From contig NZ_OY787469.1 of NCBI RefSeq assembly GCF_963678835.1, forward strand, positions 372,001-436,000: DNA of 64,000 bases, given 5' to 3'. This DNA comes from an uncultured Desulfuromonas sp. (GTDB lineage Bacteria; Desulfobacterota; Desulfuromonadia; Desulfuromonadales; Desulfuromonadaceae). The position numbers and the translations under genes were made by a program. Shown here piece by piece: positions 25,554-34,091 of this stretch (position 1 is the stretch's first letter; every line of letters begins with the position of its first letter). Below the pieces are notes generated by a model. That model was not told the origin of the DNA and ran no database searches. It was given only the letters and a program-made list of their open reading frames with translations.

Positions 25554-26545
25554 ATCGCCACCTTTTTCGTATAATCACCGTCTGAAAAATCAGAGTTTTG
25601 CCAGATCTGTTGCATCTGCACATAAGCGCTCAGATTTTTATGCCATTGCCAGTCCAACCGAACCGCCGCAGTCCATTGACGGTCATCACTCTCGTCATAA
25701 TCACGTGCCAGCCAACTGCCCCACAATTCGCCGCTCATGCTGGAGGTAAAAAAAATCTGCCAGCCATGTTCAACACCATAGCCCTGGTACGATTCCCAAG
25801 ACAGGGTGGAGTCGTTATCCTGATAAAACAATTTCACATCACACAACAGATCCGCTGTGAAACGGTACTCCCCTTGACCAATGATTCCGAACTCGCGGTC
25901 ACGACGCGATTCGTTGATCTCGACCAGAGTTCCCCGCGTTGTCGTTTGTCCATTGTTACCATTGCCATTGCCGTGGCCACCTGGAGTTTCCGTCTCTTCG
26001 CAAATCGTCGGCACCCAGTTGTACCCCTGACGGTAGTCAGCATAGCGAAAGTAACCGCTCACCCCCAGGCTGATCTGTTCATTAATAAACCGTTCAACCT
26101 GGCACCCCACCTCAAGGGCATCGAACTCGTCTTCGCCAACCAGATCGTCGCGGTAGGAACGCCCTTCGACATAAAACAGGCTGTGCCAGATGCCGTCTTG
26201 CCAGCGTTTGAGGCAGGAGGCTCCGAGTAAAAATTCCTGACGGTCCTCCAGCCGGGTAAAAGCATCGTATGACGCCCAACCATAACCCTCAACATACAGG
26301 TCCGGTTGATCGACAAGTGGTTGATACAACTGCACCTGGTAACGCATGAAAGGCGACCCTTGTTTGTCGGTACTGGCGGCCACATTATCATCATAACCGC
26401 ACGCCAGATCGACTCGGCCAGCCAAGGCCAGACAGTGTTGCGGGATCAGGCTGGTCAGAACCAGCAGCGTTCCAGCCACAATCGGAGCGGAACGCCACCA
26501 TGTTTTAAAGATACGGATGATACAGGTATAAAAAGCAAAAGCCAT
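25529..26545 (-). CDS. predicted outer-membrane beta-barrel protein (338 aa)
   Basis: Hydrophobic signal region followed by GRVDLACGYDDNVAAS and many amphipathic Tyr/Trp-rich strands, ending in AICGLYWLF with the C-terminal Phe typical of outer-membrane barrels. A Gly/Asn-rich loop (GGHGNGNGNNGQTTTRG) sits in the middle. The start is uncertain: ATG 26545 lies inside the sigma-54-like -12 element and has no ribosome site, whereas a downstream GTG at 26479 would give a shorter signal peptide with little positive charge. First gene of the leftward barrel/secreted protein/kinase/regulator operon. Confidence 0.75.
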   Translation of the reverse strand: MAFAFYTCIIRIFKTWWRSAPIVAGTLLVLTSLIPQHCLALAGRVDLACGYDDNVAASTDKQGSPFMRYQVQLYQPLVDQPDLYVEGYGWASYDAFTRLEDRQEFLLGASCLKRWQDGIWHSLFYVEGRSYRDDLVGEDEFDALEVGCQVERFINEQISLGVSGYFRYADYRQGYNWVPTICEETETPGGHGNGNGNNGQTTTRGTLVEINESRRDREFGIIGQGEYRFTADLLCDVKLFYQDNDSTLSWESYQGYGVEHGWQIFFTSSMSGELWGSWLARDYDESDDRQWTAAVRLDWQWHKNLSAYVQMQQIWQNSDFSDGDYTKKVAICGLYWLF

Positions 26546-26550
26546 TCCAA
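26534..26550 (-). promoter_or_regulatory. candidate sigma-54 promoter for the barrel/kinase/regulator operon
   Basis: On the minus strand TTGGAATGGCTTTTGCT has the invariant GG-N10-GC, a perfect TTTTGCT -12 region and two mismatches in the -24 half. It overlaps the first possible ATG of the barrel gene, so if real the protein must start downstream. TGTCGA repeats lie 40-80 bp upstream. Confidence 0.5.
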
Positions 26551-26589
26551 GCCACCAAATGGGTTGTTTTAGGAGATAAGCCTCTCTAT

Positions 26590-26630
26590 TGTCGACATTT
26601 TTGCCGGATTTTGTCGACTTTTTTGTCGAA
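26590..26630. promoter_or_regulatory. TGTCGA repeats (candidate activator sites)
   Basis: TGTCGACA (26590-26597, palindromic), TGTCGAC (26612-26618) and TGTCGAA (26624-26630) lie in the gap between the chaperone terminator and the barrel gene. Start-to-start spacing is 22 and 12 bp, near two and one helical turns. The core matches the half-sites before the 20.6-kb promoter. Confidence 0.45.
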
Positions 26631-26667
26631 AAAAAACACCCCGTCGCAAAAAATTCGCGGCGGGGTG
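26629..26667 (-). terminator. intrinsic terminator of the mfd/chaperone unit
   Basis: On the minus strand an 11-bp stem (26657-26667 with 26637-26647, one G-U pair) is followed by eight T residues. It ends leftward transcription beyond the SurA-like gene. Confidence 0.85.
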
Positions 26668-26704
26668 GCGCAACAGAGGCAAAATAACGTCAATGACGGA
26701 TGAA

Positions 26705-27616
26705 TTACAGGCGAACATCCACGTAGGATTCGGAACGCAGACTTTCACGCCACTCCTGTAGCTTCTGATCCATTTTTTGCTGACGTAATTCGCCGCGGAT
26801 CTGCTCTTCAACCGTGGCAATATCCGCCACACTTCCTGGGATCCGTTCTTCCACCTTCAGGATATGCAAGGCATCCCCCAAGGGAACAAGCGGGGTATGG
26901 TCACCGCTGTCAAGATCGGCAATGGCCCGCTCAAAGGTTTCGGACAGCTCCCCATCAACAAAACTGCCCATCTCACCACCTTCAATGCGGGTGCGTGGCG
27001 ACATGTTGATCAGAATGTCATCAACACTCTCCCCATCGTCGAGCTTACGCAATGCGATTGCGGCGTTTTCCTGCGCCGCAGTCGGATCATCGCCCAACGG
27101 GAAGGTCAGACGGCTGAGGCGTACACGCGGCGCCTGGCGATACTGGTCGAGATGCTCCTGATAGTAATTGCGCACCTCCTGACGGGTGATATCCACTTTG
27201 CTTTTAACTTCATAGCCCATTAGTTTGTAACGCAGAATCTGTCCGCCCAACTGCTCGCGGTAGCCGGACATGGTCAGCCCTTGGGCGACCAATGCCTGTT
27301 CCAGCTGGTCACGGGTGATGTTGTTCTGCTGCTGGACATCATTGATGGCGGTTTCGATATCGTCAGGCGTCACCTCAAGACCGAGTTCACGGCTGCGTTG
27401 CTCCATGAGCCGTTCATTAATCATGTTATCCAGTTCCTGGCGCTTTTGGGCATCCGTGGCCGAAAGTTCACCTCGGCTGGCAAGACGCTGGTCCAACTGG
27501 CGGGTGGTAATGATCTCATCATTGACAACCGCGGCAATTTTGCTGAGCGGTTCGGCCCACACCGATGGGGCAATCAGACTGAAAAACAGAGAGGTAAGGA
27601 CAATTTTCTTTAACAT
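26705..27616 (-). CDS. SurA-like periplasmic peptidyl-prolyl isomerase/chaperone
   Basis: 303 aa with a signal peptide (cleavage after SVWA, about 21). A SurA-type N-terminal chaperone region begins KIAAVVNDEIITTRQLDQRL and runs to about 165. One parvulin-like domain follows (about 168-265), recognisable in EGGEMGSFVDGELSETF and LGDALHILKVEER, and a C-terminal helix closes the chaperone domain. E. coli SurA has two parvulin domains, so this is the shorter form. It assists outer-membrane protein folding by family analogy. It starts 55 bases after mfd and probably shares its transcript. Confidence 0.85.
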   Translation of the reverse strand: MLKKIVLTSLFFSLIAPSVWAEPLSKIAAVVNDEIITTRQLDQRLASRGELSATDAQKRQELDNMINERLMEQRSRELGLEVTPDDIETAINDVQQQNNITRDQLEQALVAQGLTMSGYREQLGGQILRYKLMGYEVKSKVDITRQEVRNYYQEHLDQYRQAPRVRLSRLTFPLGDDPTAAQENAAIALRKLDDGESVDDILINMSPRTRIEGGEMGSFVDGELSETFERAIADLDSGDHTPLVPLGDALHILKVEERIPGSVADIATVEEQIRGELRQQKMDQKLQEWRESLRSESYVDVRL

Positions 27617-27671
27617 AGGGGGTTAAACCTCAAAGTAGAAAGTTAACAGAATGGTGAATTGCTGCACGTTA

Positions 27672-30600
27672 TCACGGTCCGCAAAATGCCTGCAATTGCT
27701 TTTTAGCTTCGTCAATCAGCTCTAAATCGCTGCCACGTTCGTTGAGTCGCACAGCAATGCGGAAATCCGGTGACAAACTATAGCGTTGTGGATCCTCCTG
27801 GATCAGCGCGAGCAGGGCATCCGGAGACACGGTGGTGGTGGGATGAAAGCCAAACACCAGCCGGCGGCCGTCAAATTCGGCCAGATCGATGCGCAGCCGT
27901 TTCAGCTCAACACGCAGCTTCATCATCTCAAGAAGAATGTTGCCCGGCTGCGGCACCTCACCATAGCGATCCTGAAGTTCATCGACAATATCGTAAAGCG
28001 TCGCCTCTTCCTCAGCAGCGGCCATTTTTTTATAGAATACCAGGCGCTGGTTGGGGTCCACCACATAATTGTCAGGCAGAAAGGCGTGTAAGCCAAGGCG
28101 GATTTCCGGATCAATACGCCCTTCGCTTTCCATTCCTTTGAGTTCCTGAATGGTTTCTTCAAGCAGTTCCGTGTACATCTCAAAACCGATGGCGGCGATC
28201 TGACCGGCCTGACGGCCGCCAAGCAGATCTCCGGCACCACGCAGTTCGAGGTCATGACTGGCCACGCGGAAACCGGCGCCGAGTTCGGTCAAGTCCTGAA
28301 GCACCTGCAAACGGGCACGCGCATCCTTGGTCAGGGTTGCTTCGCCGGGAATCAACAGATAGGCATAACCACGGTTTTTACTGCGTCCCACCCGGCCACG
28401 CAGCTGATAGAGCTGCGACAAACCAAAGCAATCGGCACGGTTGATGATAATCGTGTTGGCGCGCGGAATATCCAGACCATTTTCGATAATGGTACTGGCC
28501 ACCAGCACGTTGGTTTCGCCTTCAATGAACCCCAACATCACTTTTTCCAACTCTTTTTCAGCCATCTGACCGTGCCCGACGGCAATAGTGGCTTCGGGGA
28601 CCAGGGTCGCGAGAAATTCAGCCATGGCACCGATGGACTGAACCCGGTTGTGGACAAAGTAAACCTGGCCGCCACGCTGCAGTTCGCGCAGGATGGCATT
28701 GCGGATCAAATCGTCATCAAATCGGGTGACATAGGTACGGATTGCCAGCCGGTCAACCGGCGGGGTGTCGATAATCGACAGATCACGCATGCCGATCATG
28801 CCCATATTCAATGTGCGGGGAATGGGGGTGGCGCTCAACGTTAACATGGCCACCTGGGCACGCATCTTCTTCAGACGCTCCTTGTGCGCCACGCCGAAAC
28901 GTTGCTCTTCATCGATCACCACCATGCCCAGGTCTTTAAAATGGACATCACGCTGTAACAGACGATGGGTACCGATCACCACATCGACCTGGCCTTCGGC
29001 CAGCTCTTTGAGCACCCGTTTCTGATCGGCGGCACTGCGAAAACGGGAAATCATCTCCACATGGACAGGGTAACCGTGAAAACGTTCGATAAACGTTTCA
29101 TAGTGTTGGCGGGCCAGAATCGTGGTCGGGACCACCACGGCCACCTGTTTGCTGTCCAGGGCGGCTTTAAATGCGGCGCGAATAGCCACTTCGGTCTTGC
29201 CGTAACCAACATCACCACAGATCAGCCGGTCCATGGGGCGTCCGGACTGCATATCTTCGAGCACATCTTGGATGGCCGCCATCTGGTCCGGCGTTTCCTC
29301 ATACGGAAAGGCGGCTTCAAAGGAGCGGAACACATCATCGGGCGGTGAAAAGGTGAAGGCCTCGGCCATTTCCCGCCGGGCGTAGATGGTCAACAGCTCC
29401 CGCGCCATCTCCTCGACCGCGGCGCGGGCTTTCTGACAGGTTTTAGCCCAGGCCGTGCCCCCCATTTTATCGAGGCGCACCGACTGCAGATCACCGGCGG
29501 CGTATTTCTGAACCTTTTCAATGCGTTCCACCGGCAGATAGAGCATGTCGCCACCGGCGTATTCCAGCTTGAGAAAATCACCGCTCATGCCGCTGCTGGA
29601 CAATTGCTCCAACCCAAGATAGAGACCGATGCCGTGGTCGGCGTGGACAACATAATCGCGCTCTTTGAGTTCTGCCAGGGAGGAGAGGGCGGCCTTGGCA
29701 CGTAATTCATCGCGGCGACGCCGTTTGACCCGCTGACCAAACACTTCCTCTTCAGTAACCACTACCAGTTTCTCATCCGGCAGTTGAAAACCGCGGCTGA
29801 TGTCAGCACATACCCATTGCAACGTTCCGCGCTGTTCATTCCACGGCAGGGTGGTCAGGGGCTGGGGAACAAGGGCGTAAGGCTTTAACAGGTCCATGAG
29901 GCGCTGCGCCTGGCCGGCACGTCGGCAGACCAGCAAAATGCTCCACTGCTGCTCCCCCCAGGTGGTTAAGCGCTCAGCCAGGTGGCGAATGCGTTGTGGT
30001 TCAGCCTGCTGAAGAAACTCGCCATTTCCACAACTCTCAACCCGCAACACGGTTTTGTCATGATCAAGATCGTAAATATGCAGATCCGCGAGATGAATCT
30101 GCCGTTTCACCCTAAGGTGCTGTTCAAGTTCCTGAGGAGCCAGATAGAGCTGATGGGGTTCAACATAGGGTTCTTCGCCTGCCGCCATATGGGCCACGCC
30201 CTGCTCAATGCTGCGACTGAACTGGTCGAGACTCTGCTCAACGGCTGGCGCATCTACGGTGATCACGGTATCCGTGGCAAGATAATCGAACAGGCTGTCG
30301 AGCTGGTCGTAATTGAGCGGCAGCAAAAATGAGCGGCCGGGTGATAACAGGCCTTCGCGCACCTCTTCAAGAATGGCTTCACGCTTGGTGCGGGGCAGCT
30401 CCAGCGCGTCACAACGCTGCTTGAGCTGGCGGCTGAACTGGTCGAGGTAGTTACCGGTCAGTACCATCTCGCGTGATGGCAGTAGCGTCAGCCGGTCAAG
30501 CTGTTGGTCACCGCTGCGTTGGGTCAGGGCATCGTAGACGCGCATCCGCTCAATGTAATCACCAAAAAAATCGATGCGCACCGGTTGTTCAAGTGTCGGC

Positions 30601-31148
30601 GGAAACAAATCGAGAATATCACCACGAAACGAGTATGTGCCTCGGTCTTCCACCAGGGGAACTGAACGATAGCCGAGATCGTACAACCGTTGCTGCAACT
30701 GATGACGGTTATACTCTTCTTCGAGGACCAGCTCTTCACACAGGTTGTGCAGGGCCTGACGAGGAATAACGCGTTGCTGCAGAGCGGCAGGAGTCGTGAC
30801 CACCGCTTCGACCTCTCCCTGCAGCACTCCATACAGGGTGGCCAAGCGGGTGGCTTCGATCTCACTGTGGGGAATCAATGGTTCAAACGGAGCCATTTCC
30901 CACTGGGGGAACAGGCGGATAGCTGCGGGGCGGGGACTGAAAAAAGCCAACTCTGCCGTCAGTTGTCTCGCCTGGTCGAGATCGGCAACCACCACCAAGA
31001 GTGCGGGGCCGGTCGGTGTCAGCAGACCGGCGAGAAATCGCGCGGCAGCGGATCCGTGTAATCCGAGAACTTCGGCATTCCCCGCCAATCCGTTCACTGT
31101 CTGAACAAAAGCATGTCGGGTAGTATGGGCCTGTTCTTCACTGGCCAT
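27672..31148 (-). CDS. mfd: transcription-repair coupling factor
   Basis: Mfd removes RNA polymerase stalled at DNA lesions and recruits UvrA. 1158 aa, full length. The UvrB-like module fills about 1-340, the RNA polymerase interaction domain about 490-560 (LKERDYVVHADHGIGLYLGL), and the RecG-like translocase about 590-960 with Walker A GDVGYGKTEVA, DEEQ box VIDEEQRFG, SATPIPRTL and QLRGRVGR. The C-terminal TRCF domain follows to the end. It lies between nadA, closed by a terminator, and the SurA-like gene. Confidence 0.98.
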   Translation of the reverse strand: MASEEQAHTTRHAFVQTVNGLAGNAEVLGLHGSAAARFLAGLLTPTGPALLVVVADLDQARQLTAELAFFSPRPAAIRLFPQWEMAPFEPLIPHSEIEATRLATLYGVLQGEVEAVVTTPAALQQRVIPRQALHNLCEELVLEEEYNRHQLQQRLYDLGYRSVPLVEDRGTYSFRGDILDLFPPTLEQPVRIDFFGDYIERMRVYDALTQRSGDQQLDRLTLLPSREMVLTGNYLDQFSRQLKQRCDALELPRTKREAILEEVREGLLSPGRSFLLPLNYDQLDSLFDYLATDTVITVDAPAVEQSLDQFSRSIEQGVAHMAAGEEPYVEPHQLYLAPQELEQHLRVKRQIHLADLHIYDLDHDKTVLRVESCGNGEFLQQAEPQRIRHLAERLTTWGEQQWSILLVCRRAGQAQRLMDLLKPYALVPQPLTTLPWNEQRGTLQWVCADISRGFQLPDEKLVVVTEEEVFGQRVKRRRRDELRAKAALSSLAELKERDYVVHADHGIGLYLGLEQLSSSGMSGDFLKLEYAGGDMLYLPVERIEKVQKYAAGDLQSVRLDKMGGTAWAKTCQKARAAVEEMARELLTIYARREMAEAFTFSPPDDVFRSFEAAFPYEETPDQMAAIQDVLEDMQSGRPMDRLICGDVGYGKTEVAIRAAFKAALDSKQVAVVVPTTILARQHYETFIERFHGYPVHVEMISRFRSAADQKRVLKELAEGQVDVVIGTHRLLQRDVHFKDLGMVVIDEEQRFGVAHKERLKKMRAQVAMLTLSATPIPRTLNMGMIGMRDLSIIDTPPVDRLAIRTYVTRFDDDLIRNAILRELQRGGQVYFVHNRVQSIGAMAEFLATLVPEATIAVGHGQMAEKELEKVMLGFIEGETNVLVASTIIENGLDIPRANTIIINRADCFGLSQLYQLRGRVGRSKNRGYAYLLIPGEATLTKDARARLQVLQDLTELGAGFRVASHDLELRGAGDLLGGRQAGQIAAIGFEMYTELLEETIQELKGMESEGRIDPEIRLGLHAFLPDNYVVDPNQRLVFYKKMAAAEEEATLYDIVDELQDRYGEVPQPGNILLEMMKLRVELKRLRIDLAEFDGRRLVFGFHPTTTVSPDALLALIQEDPQRYSLSPDFRIAVRLNERGSDLELIDEAKKQLQAFCGP

Positions 31149-31159
31149 GGTCTCTCCCC

Positions 31160-31189
31160 AAAAAACAAAGGGCGTGTCGAAACACGCCC
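31160..31189 (-). terminator. intrinsic terminator of nadA
   Basis: On the minus strand an 8-bp GC-rich stem (31182-31189 with 31170-31177) with a 4-nt loop is followed by TTTGTTTTTT. It lies between nadA and mfd, so mfd needs its own promoter or read-through. Confidence 0.85.
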
Positions 31190-31214
31190 CAGGTAAGCTG
31201 TGTGTAAAATTACA

Positions 31215-32129
31215 TTAATCGCGAGGAATAGCCAGCATCCTCTCAAGGGAACGACGCGCAGCCACACTGACCTCTTCCGGAACGGTGATTTGAGGCTGCA
31301 TGGTCTGCAGGCAGGTTAACAATTGTTCCAAGGTAATTTTCTTCATATCTTCGCAGATAAACTCGTATTCAGGAAAGAAAAACTCCTTATCCGGGTTGTC
31401 CTTGCGCAACTGACAGAGAATACCCCGTTCCGTTGCGATAATAAATTTCTTTTCTGAGCTGTTGCGCACATACTCCAGCATGCCACCGGTCGACAAGATG
31501 TGATCGACACTCTCAAGAACTTCCGGCGGACACTCCGGATGTGCCAGACACACGGCATCGGGGTGTTCTTCGCGACACGCCTGAACCTGTTTAAGGTGCA
31601 ACTGATCGTGAACCGGACAGAACCCAGGCCACAAATGGCAGGTTTTGTCGACATGGGAGGCAATATAGTTCCCCAGATTGCGGTCGGGAATCAAGATCAC
31701 TTCTTGGTCCGGCAGTGAGTTGACCACTTTAACGGCATTGGCACTGGTGCAGCAGATATCGCTCAAGGCCTTGGTCTCGGCACTGGTGTTCACGTAGGCA
31801 ACCACCGGCGCTTCGGGATATTCCTCGCGCATGGTTTGAAGTGCTTCCGGTGTGACCATATCCGCCATTGGACAACCGGCACCTTGATCAGGCAAAAGAA
31901 CAATCTTATCTGGAGCTAAAACGGCTGCGCTTTCCGCCATAAAATGGACACCACAAAAAACGATTACCTTTTTATCCGTTTTTGATGCCGCAATCGAGAG
32001 GGCCAGAGAGTCCCCTGTGACATCCGCAATATCCTGGATTTCATCACGCTGGTAATTGTGAGCAAGAATAAGCGCATCGTGCTCTTTAGCCAGCTTGAGA
32101 ATCTCTTGTTTGATTTGTTGTTCAGTCAT
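31215..32129 (-). CDS. nadA: quinolinate synthase
   Basis: NadA condenses iminoaspartate with dihydroxyacetone phosphate to quinolinate in NAD biosynthesis, using an oxygen-sensitive 4Fe-4S cluster. 304 aa, the short form found in thermophiles and anaerobes. Cluster cysteines by position are Cys86 (GAGCPMAD), Cys171 (GFCPVHDQL) and Cys259 (FICED). Substrate residues lie in [14 protein letters not shown] and [12 protein letters not shown] 32129 has AAAGGAA upstream and a good sigma-70 promoter. nadB and nadC are not in the window. Confidence 0.97.
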   Translation of the reverse strand: MTEQQIKQEILKLAKEHDALILAHNYQRDEIQDIADVTGDSLALSIAASKTDKKVIVFCGVHFMAESAAVLAPDKIVLLPDQGAGCPMADMVTPEALQTMREEYPEAPVVAYVNTSAETKALSDICCTSANAVKVVNSLPDQEVILIPDRNLGNYIASHVDKTCHLWPGFCPVHDQLHLKQVQACREEHPDAVCLAHPECPPEVLESVDHILSTGGMLEYVRNSSEKKFIIATERGILCQLRKDNPDKEFFFPEYEFICEDMKKITLEQLLTCLQTMQPQITVPEEVSVAARRSLERMLAIPRD

Positions 32130-32159
32130 ATGAAGTCGCAGTTCCTTTCACTTTTGCGC

Positions 32160-32189
32160 ATAGTAAAGGAAAACAATCGCCGCTGTCAA
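32160..32189 (-). promoter_or_regulatory. sigma-70-type promoter of nadA
   Basis: On the minus strand TTGACA (32189-32184), an 18-bp spacer and TACTAT (32165-32160). The start of transcription would fall about 20-25 nt before the nadA ATG. Confidence 0.6.
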
Positions 32190-32490
32190 ACGATTCCAAG
32201 CCATTAATTCCTCGTATTTTTTATGGACTTAGAGATCATTTTGTCAGGAGAGGCGTTTTGCATTTTTTCACGTCGTCGCAGCACAGGGGGGCACAGACTC
32301 TTTCTAACAATAAAACCGGTCTCGTCTCGAATACAGAAAAGGCCTTCTCTATAAGGATCTTGAACGCACATAAGGAATAACAATTAATCCATGAACCCAC
32401 CGTCGCAATACATCAAATTCTAACAATTTAAAAAAATCATTTTAGGCTCTCGCTCCTGCGGTAACTGTGGTAATGTTGCCAGACAAATTC
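32190..32490. other. intergenic stretch between nadA and pal
   Basis: The nadA-pal gap (32130-32594) holds the nadA and pal promoters at its ends. In this middle part no convincing open frame, RNA gene or repeat was recognised. Confidence 0.4.
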
Positions 32491-32518
32491 TTGTTTTTTC
32501 TGTGACTCTCTGTATACT
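32491..32518 (+). promoter_or_regulatory. candidate sigma-70 promoter of pal
   Basis: TTGTTT (32491-32496), 16-bp spacer, TATACT (32513-32518), giving a leader of about 70 nt before pal. The -35 half is only partly conserved. Confidence 0.4.
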
Positions 32519-32594
32519 GAAATTTGTTTTTTAAGAATCTGGAAAGAACTTGTTATCATTGTTTGTTGAGTTCATATCAAGGAGATGAATTAAA

Positions 32595-33125
32595 ATGAAA
32601 ACGTTCAAGCTACTGTGCCTTTTTGCGTTGATCCTGATTCTCGCAGCCGGCTGTGCAAAACCTGTCACTGAAGACACGAGCACAGAAGAAGCCTGTGAAG
32701 TAACAGAAGTGGCTCCCACAACTGAAACCGTCCCCAGTTACACAGATTCAGCTGTAACTGAAACCACTCCTGTTGTTGAGCCTGTTGCCACCCCGGTTCT
32801 TGGCACAATTTATTTTGAGTTTGATCAATACACCTTGTCTGCCGAAGCGCGTGACACCCTAGCAGAAAACATGCGTTACCTGCAGGCTAATCCTGGAACA
32901 ACCTTGGTGATCGAAGGCCATTGTGACGAGCGCGGCTCGGACGAATACAACCTGGCTCTGGGTGAACGCCGTGCTATTGCTGCCCAGCAATATCTGACCT
33001 CCATGGGCGTTGCAACGGATCGTCTCTCCACCATCTCCTACGGTGAGGAAAAACCCGTTGATACGGCCAGCACAGAAGAGGCGTGGGCTAAAAACCGTCG
33101 CGCCGCGTTTGTACCCAAACCTTAA
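32595..33125 (+). CDS. pal: peptidoglycan-associated lipoprotein
   Basis: Outer-membrane lipoprotein of 176 aa that ties the outer membrane to peptidoglycan in the Tol-Pal system. The signal peptide ends in a lipobox LAAGC with Cys20 as the lipidated residue. A Glu/Thr/Val/Pro-rich linker (21-70) is followed by an OmpA-like domain with IYFEFDQYTL, the binding loop IEGHCDERGSDEYNLALGE and NRRAAF. AAGGAG precedes the ATG. cpoB follows after a terminator-like hairpin; tolB, tolA, tolQ and tolR are not in the window. Confidence 0.95.
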   Translation: MKTFKLLCLFALILILAAGCAKPVTEDTSTEEACEVTEVAPTTETVPSYTDSAVTETTPVVEPVATPVLGTIYFEFDQYTLSAEARDTLAENMRYLQANPGTTLVIEGHCDERGSDEYNLALGERRAIAAQQYLTSMGVATDRLSTISYGEEKPVDTASTEEAWAKNRRAAFVPKP

Positions 33126-33153
33126 TTTTTCCCGTTTGACTGCAACAACCAAG

Positions 33154-33188
33154 GGGGACTGTGCCTAAATGGGTACAGTCCCCTTTTT
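33154..33188 (+). terminator. intrinsic terminator/attenuator between pal and cpoB
   Basis: 9-bp GC-rich stem (33154-33162 with 33175-33183) and five T residues. It ends 15 bases before the cpoB start, so cpoB is probably expressed by read-through at a lower level than pal. Confidence 0.75.
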
Positions 33189-33203
33189 GTCTGAGGAGAC
33201 GTT

Positions 33204-34079
33204 ATGCGCCCCTGTTCTTATATCACTGTCATCGGCCTCTTGCTGCTGTCCAGCTGTGTTCCTCTGCAACAGACAACATCCAGTCAAGATGCACAGATTA
33301 ATGCCTTGAAACAGCGCCTGACCGCACTGGAACAGCGCAGCACCAGCCAACCCCCATCAACAGACGCGGCTCAATTGCGCAATATCGCCCGGCAACAGGC
33401 CAACCTGAAGGCAGAGATCGATACATTACGTGTCGACCTGCAAAGCCTGAACGGACGCCTGGAAGACCAGCAACACGGCATCATGCAATTACGTGACGAG
33501 CTGACCCTGTCACAAAACGACCTGAGCCTGCGTGTTGCTGCCCTTGAGGAAGCCAAAATCCAGACACCCGCGGAGATCGTGCAACAGCCCGTCACCCCTG
33601 TGCAACCTCCAGTCGTCGAGACGCCCACAGCACAACCGACTGCCCCCACTGTCGCACCAAGCCAAAACGCGCAGGCGGCGCCTGCTGAGCCAGCGCCGCA
33701 GGATAAACCTGAAGAGCTTTACCATCAGGCCCTGCAACTGGTTCAACAGGGATCGGACTTCACCAAGTCACGTGATCTGTTCCGGCAGTTTATCCAGAGC
33801 TACCCGCAACACGATCTGGCGGTAAATGCCATGTACTGGATTGGCGAGACACTCTACGGAGACAAACAGTACGAAAGTGCGATTCTGCAATTTCAGGATG
33901 TGATCCAGAAATACCCTAACCACCCCAAAATGCCTGCCGCCCTGATGAAACAGGGGCTGGCTTTTTACGCCTTGGGCGATGTACGTAATGCAAAGATTAT
34001 TCTTCAAAAGGTGGTGGATAACTATCCTCAGACTCCGGAAGCTGACAAGGCTCAGGAGCGTCTGAAAAGTTGGCAATAA
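33204..34079 (+). CDS. cpoB: cell division coordinator CpoB/YbgF, lipoprotein form
   Basis: 291 aa. The signal peptide carries a lipobox-like LLSSC (Cys18), so it may be lipidated, unlike soluble E. coli CpoB. A coiled-coil trimerisation region (about 25-115) leads to a Pro/Ala/Gln-rich linker (about 120-165) and TPR repeats (about 170-290: YHQALQLVQQG, AMYWIGETLYGDKQYESAI, ALMKQGLAFYALGD). In E. coli the protein couples peptidoglycan synthesis to outer-membrane constriction with Tol-Pal. GAGGAG precedes the ATG. Confidence 0.92.
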   Translation: MRPCSYITVIGLLLLSSCVPLQQTTSSQDAQINALKQRLTALEQRSTSQPPSTDAAQLRNIARQQANLKAEIDTLRVDLQSLNGRLEDQQHGIMQLRDELTLSQNDLSLRVAALEEAKIQTPAEIVQQPVTPVQPPVVETPTAQPTAPTVAPSQNAQAAPAEPAPQDKPEELYHQALQLVQQGSDFTKSRDLFRQFIQSYPQHDLAVNAMYWIGETLYGDKQYESAILQFQDVIQKYPNHPKMPAALMKQGLAFYALGDVRNAKIILQKVVDNYPQTPEADKAQERLKSWQ

Positions 34080-34091
34080 CGAGGAGAGGGC

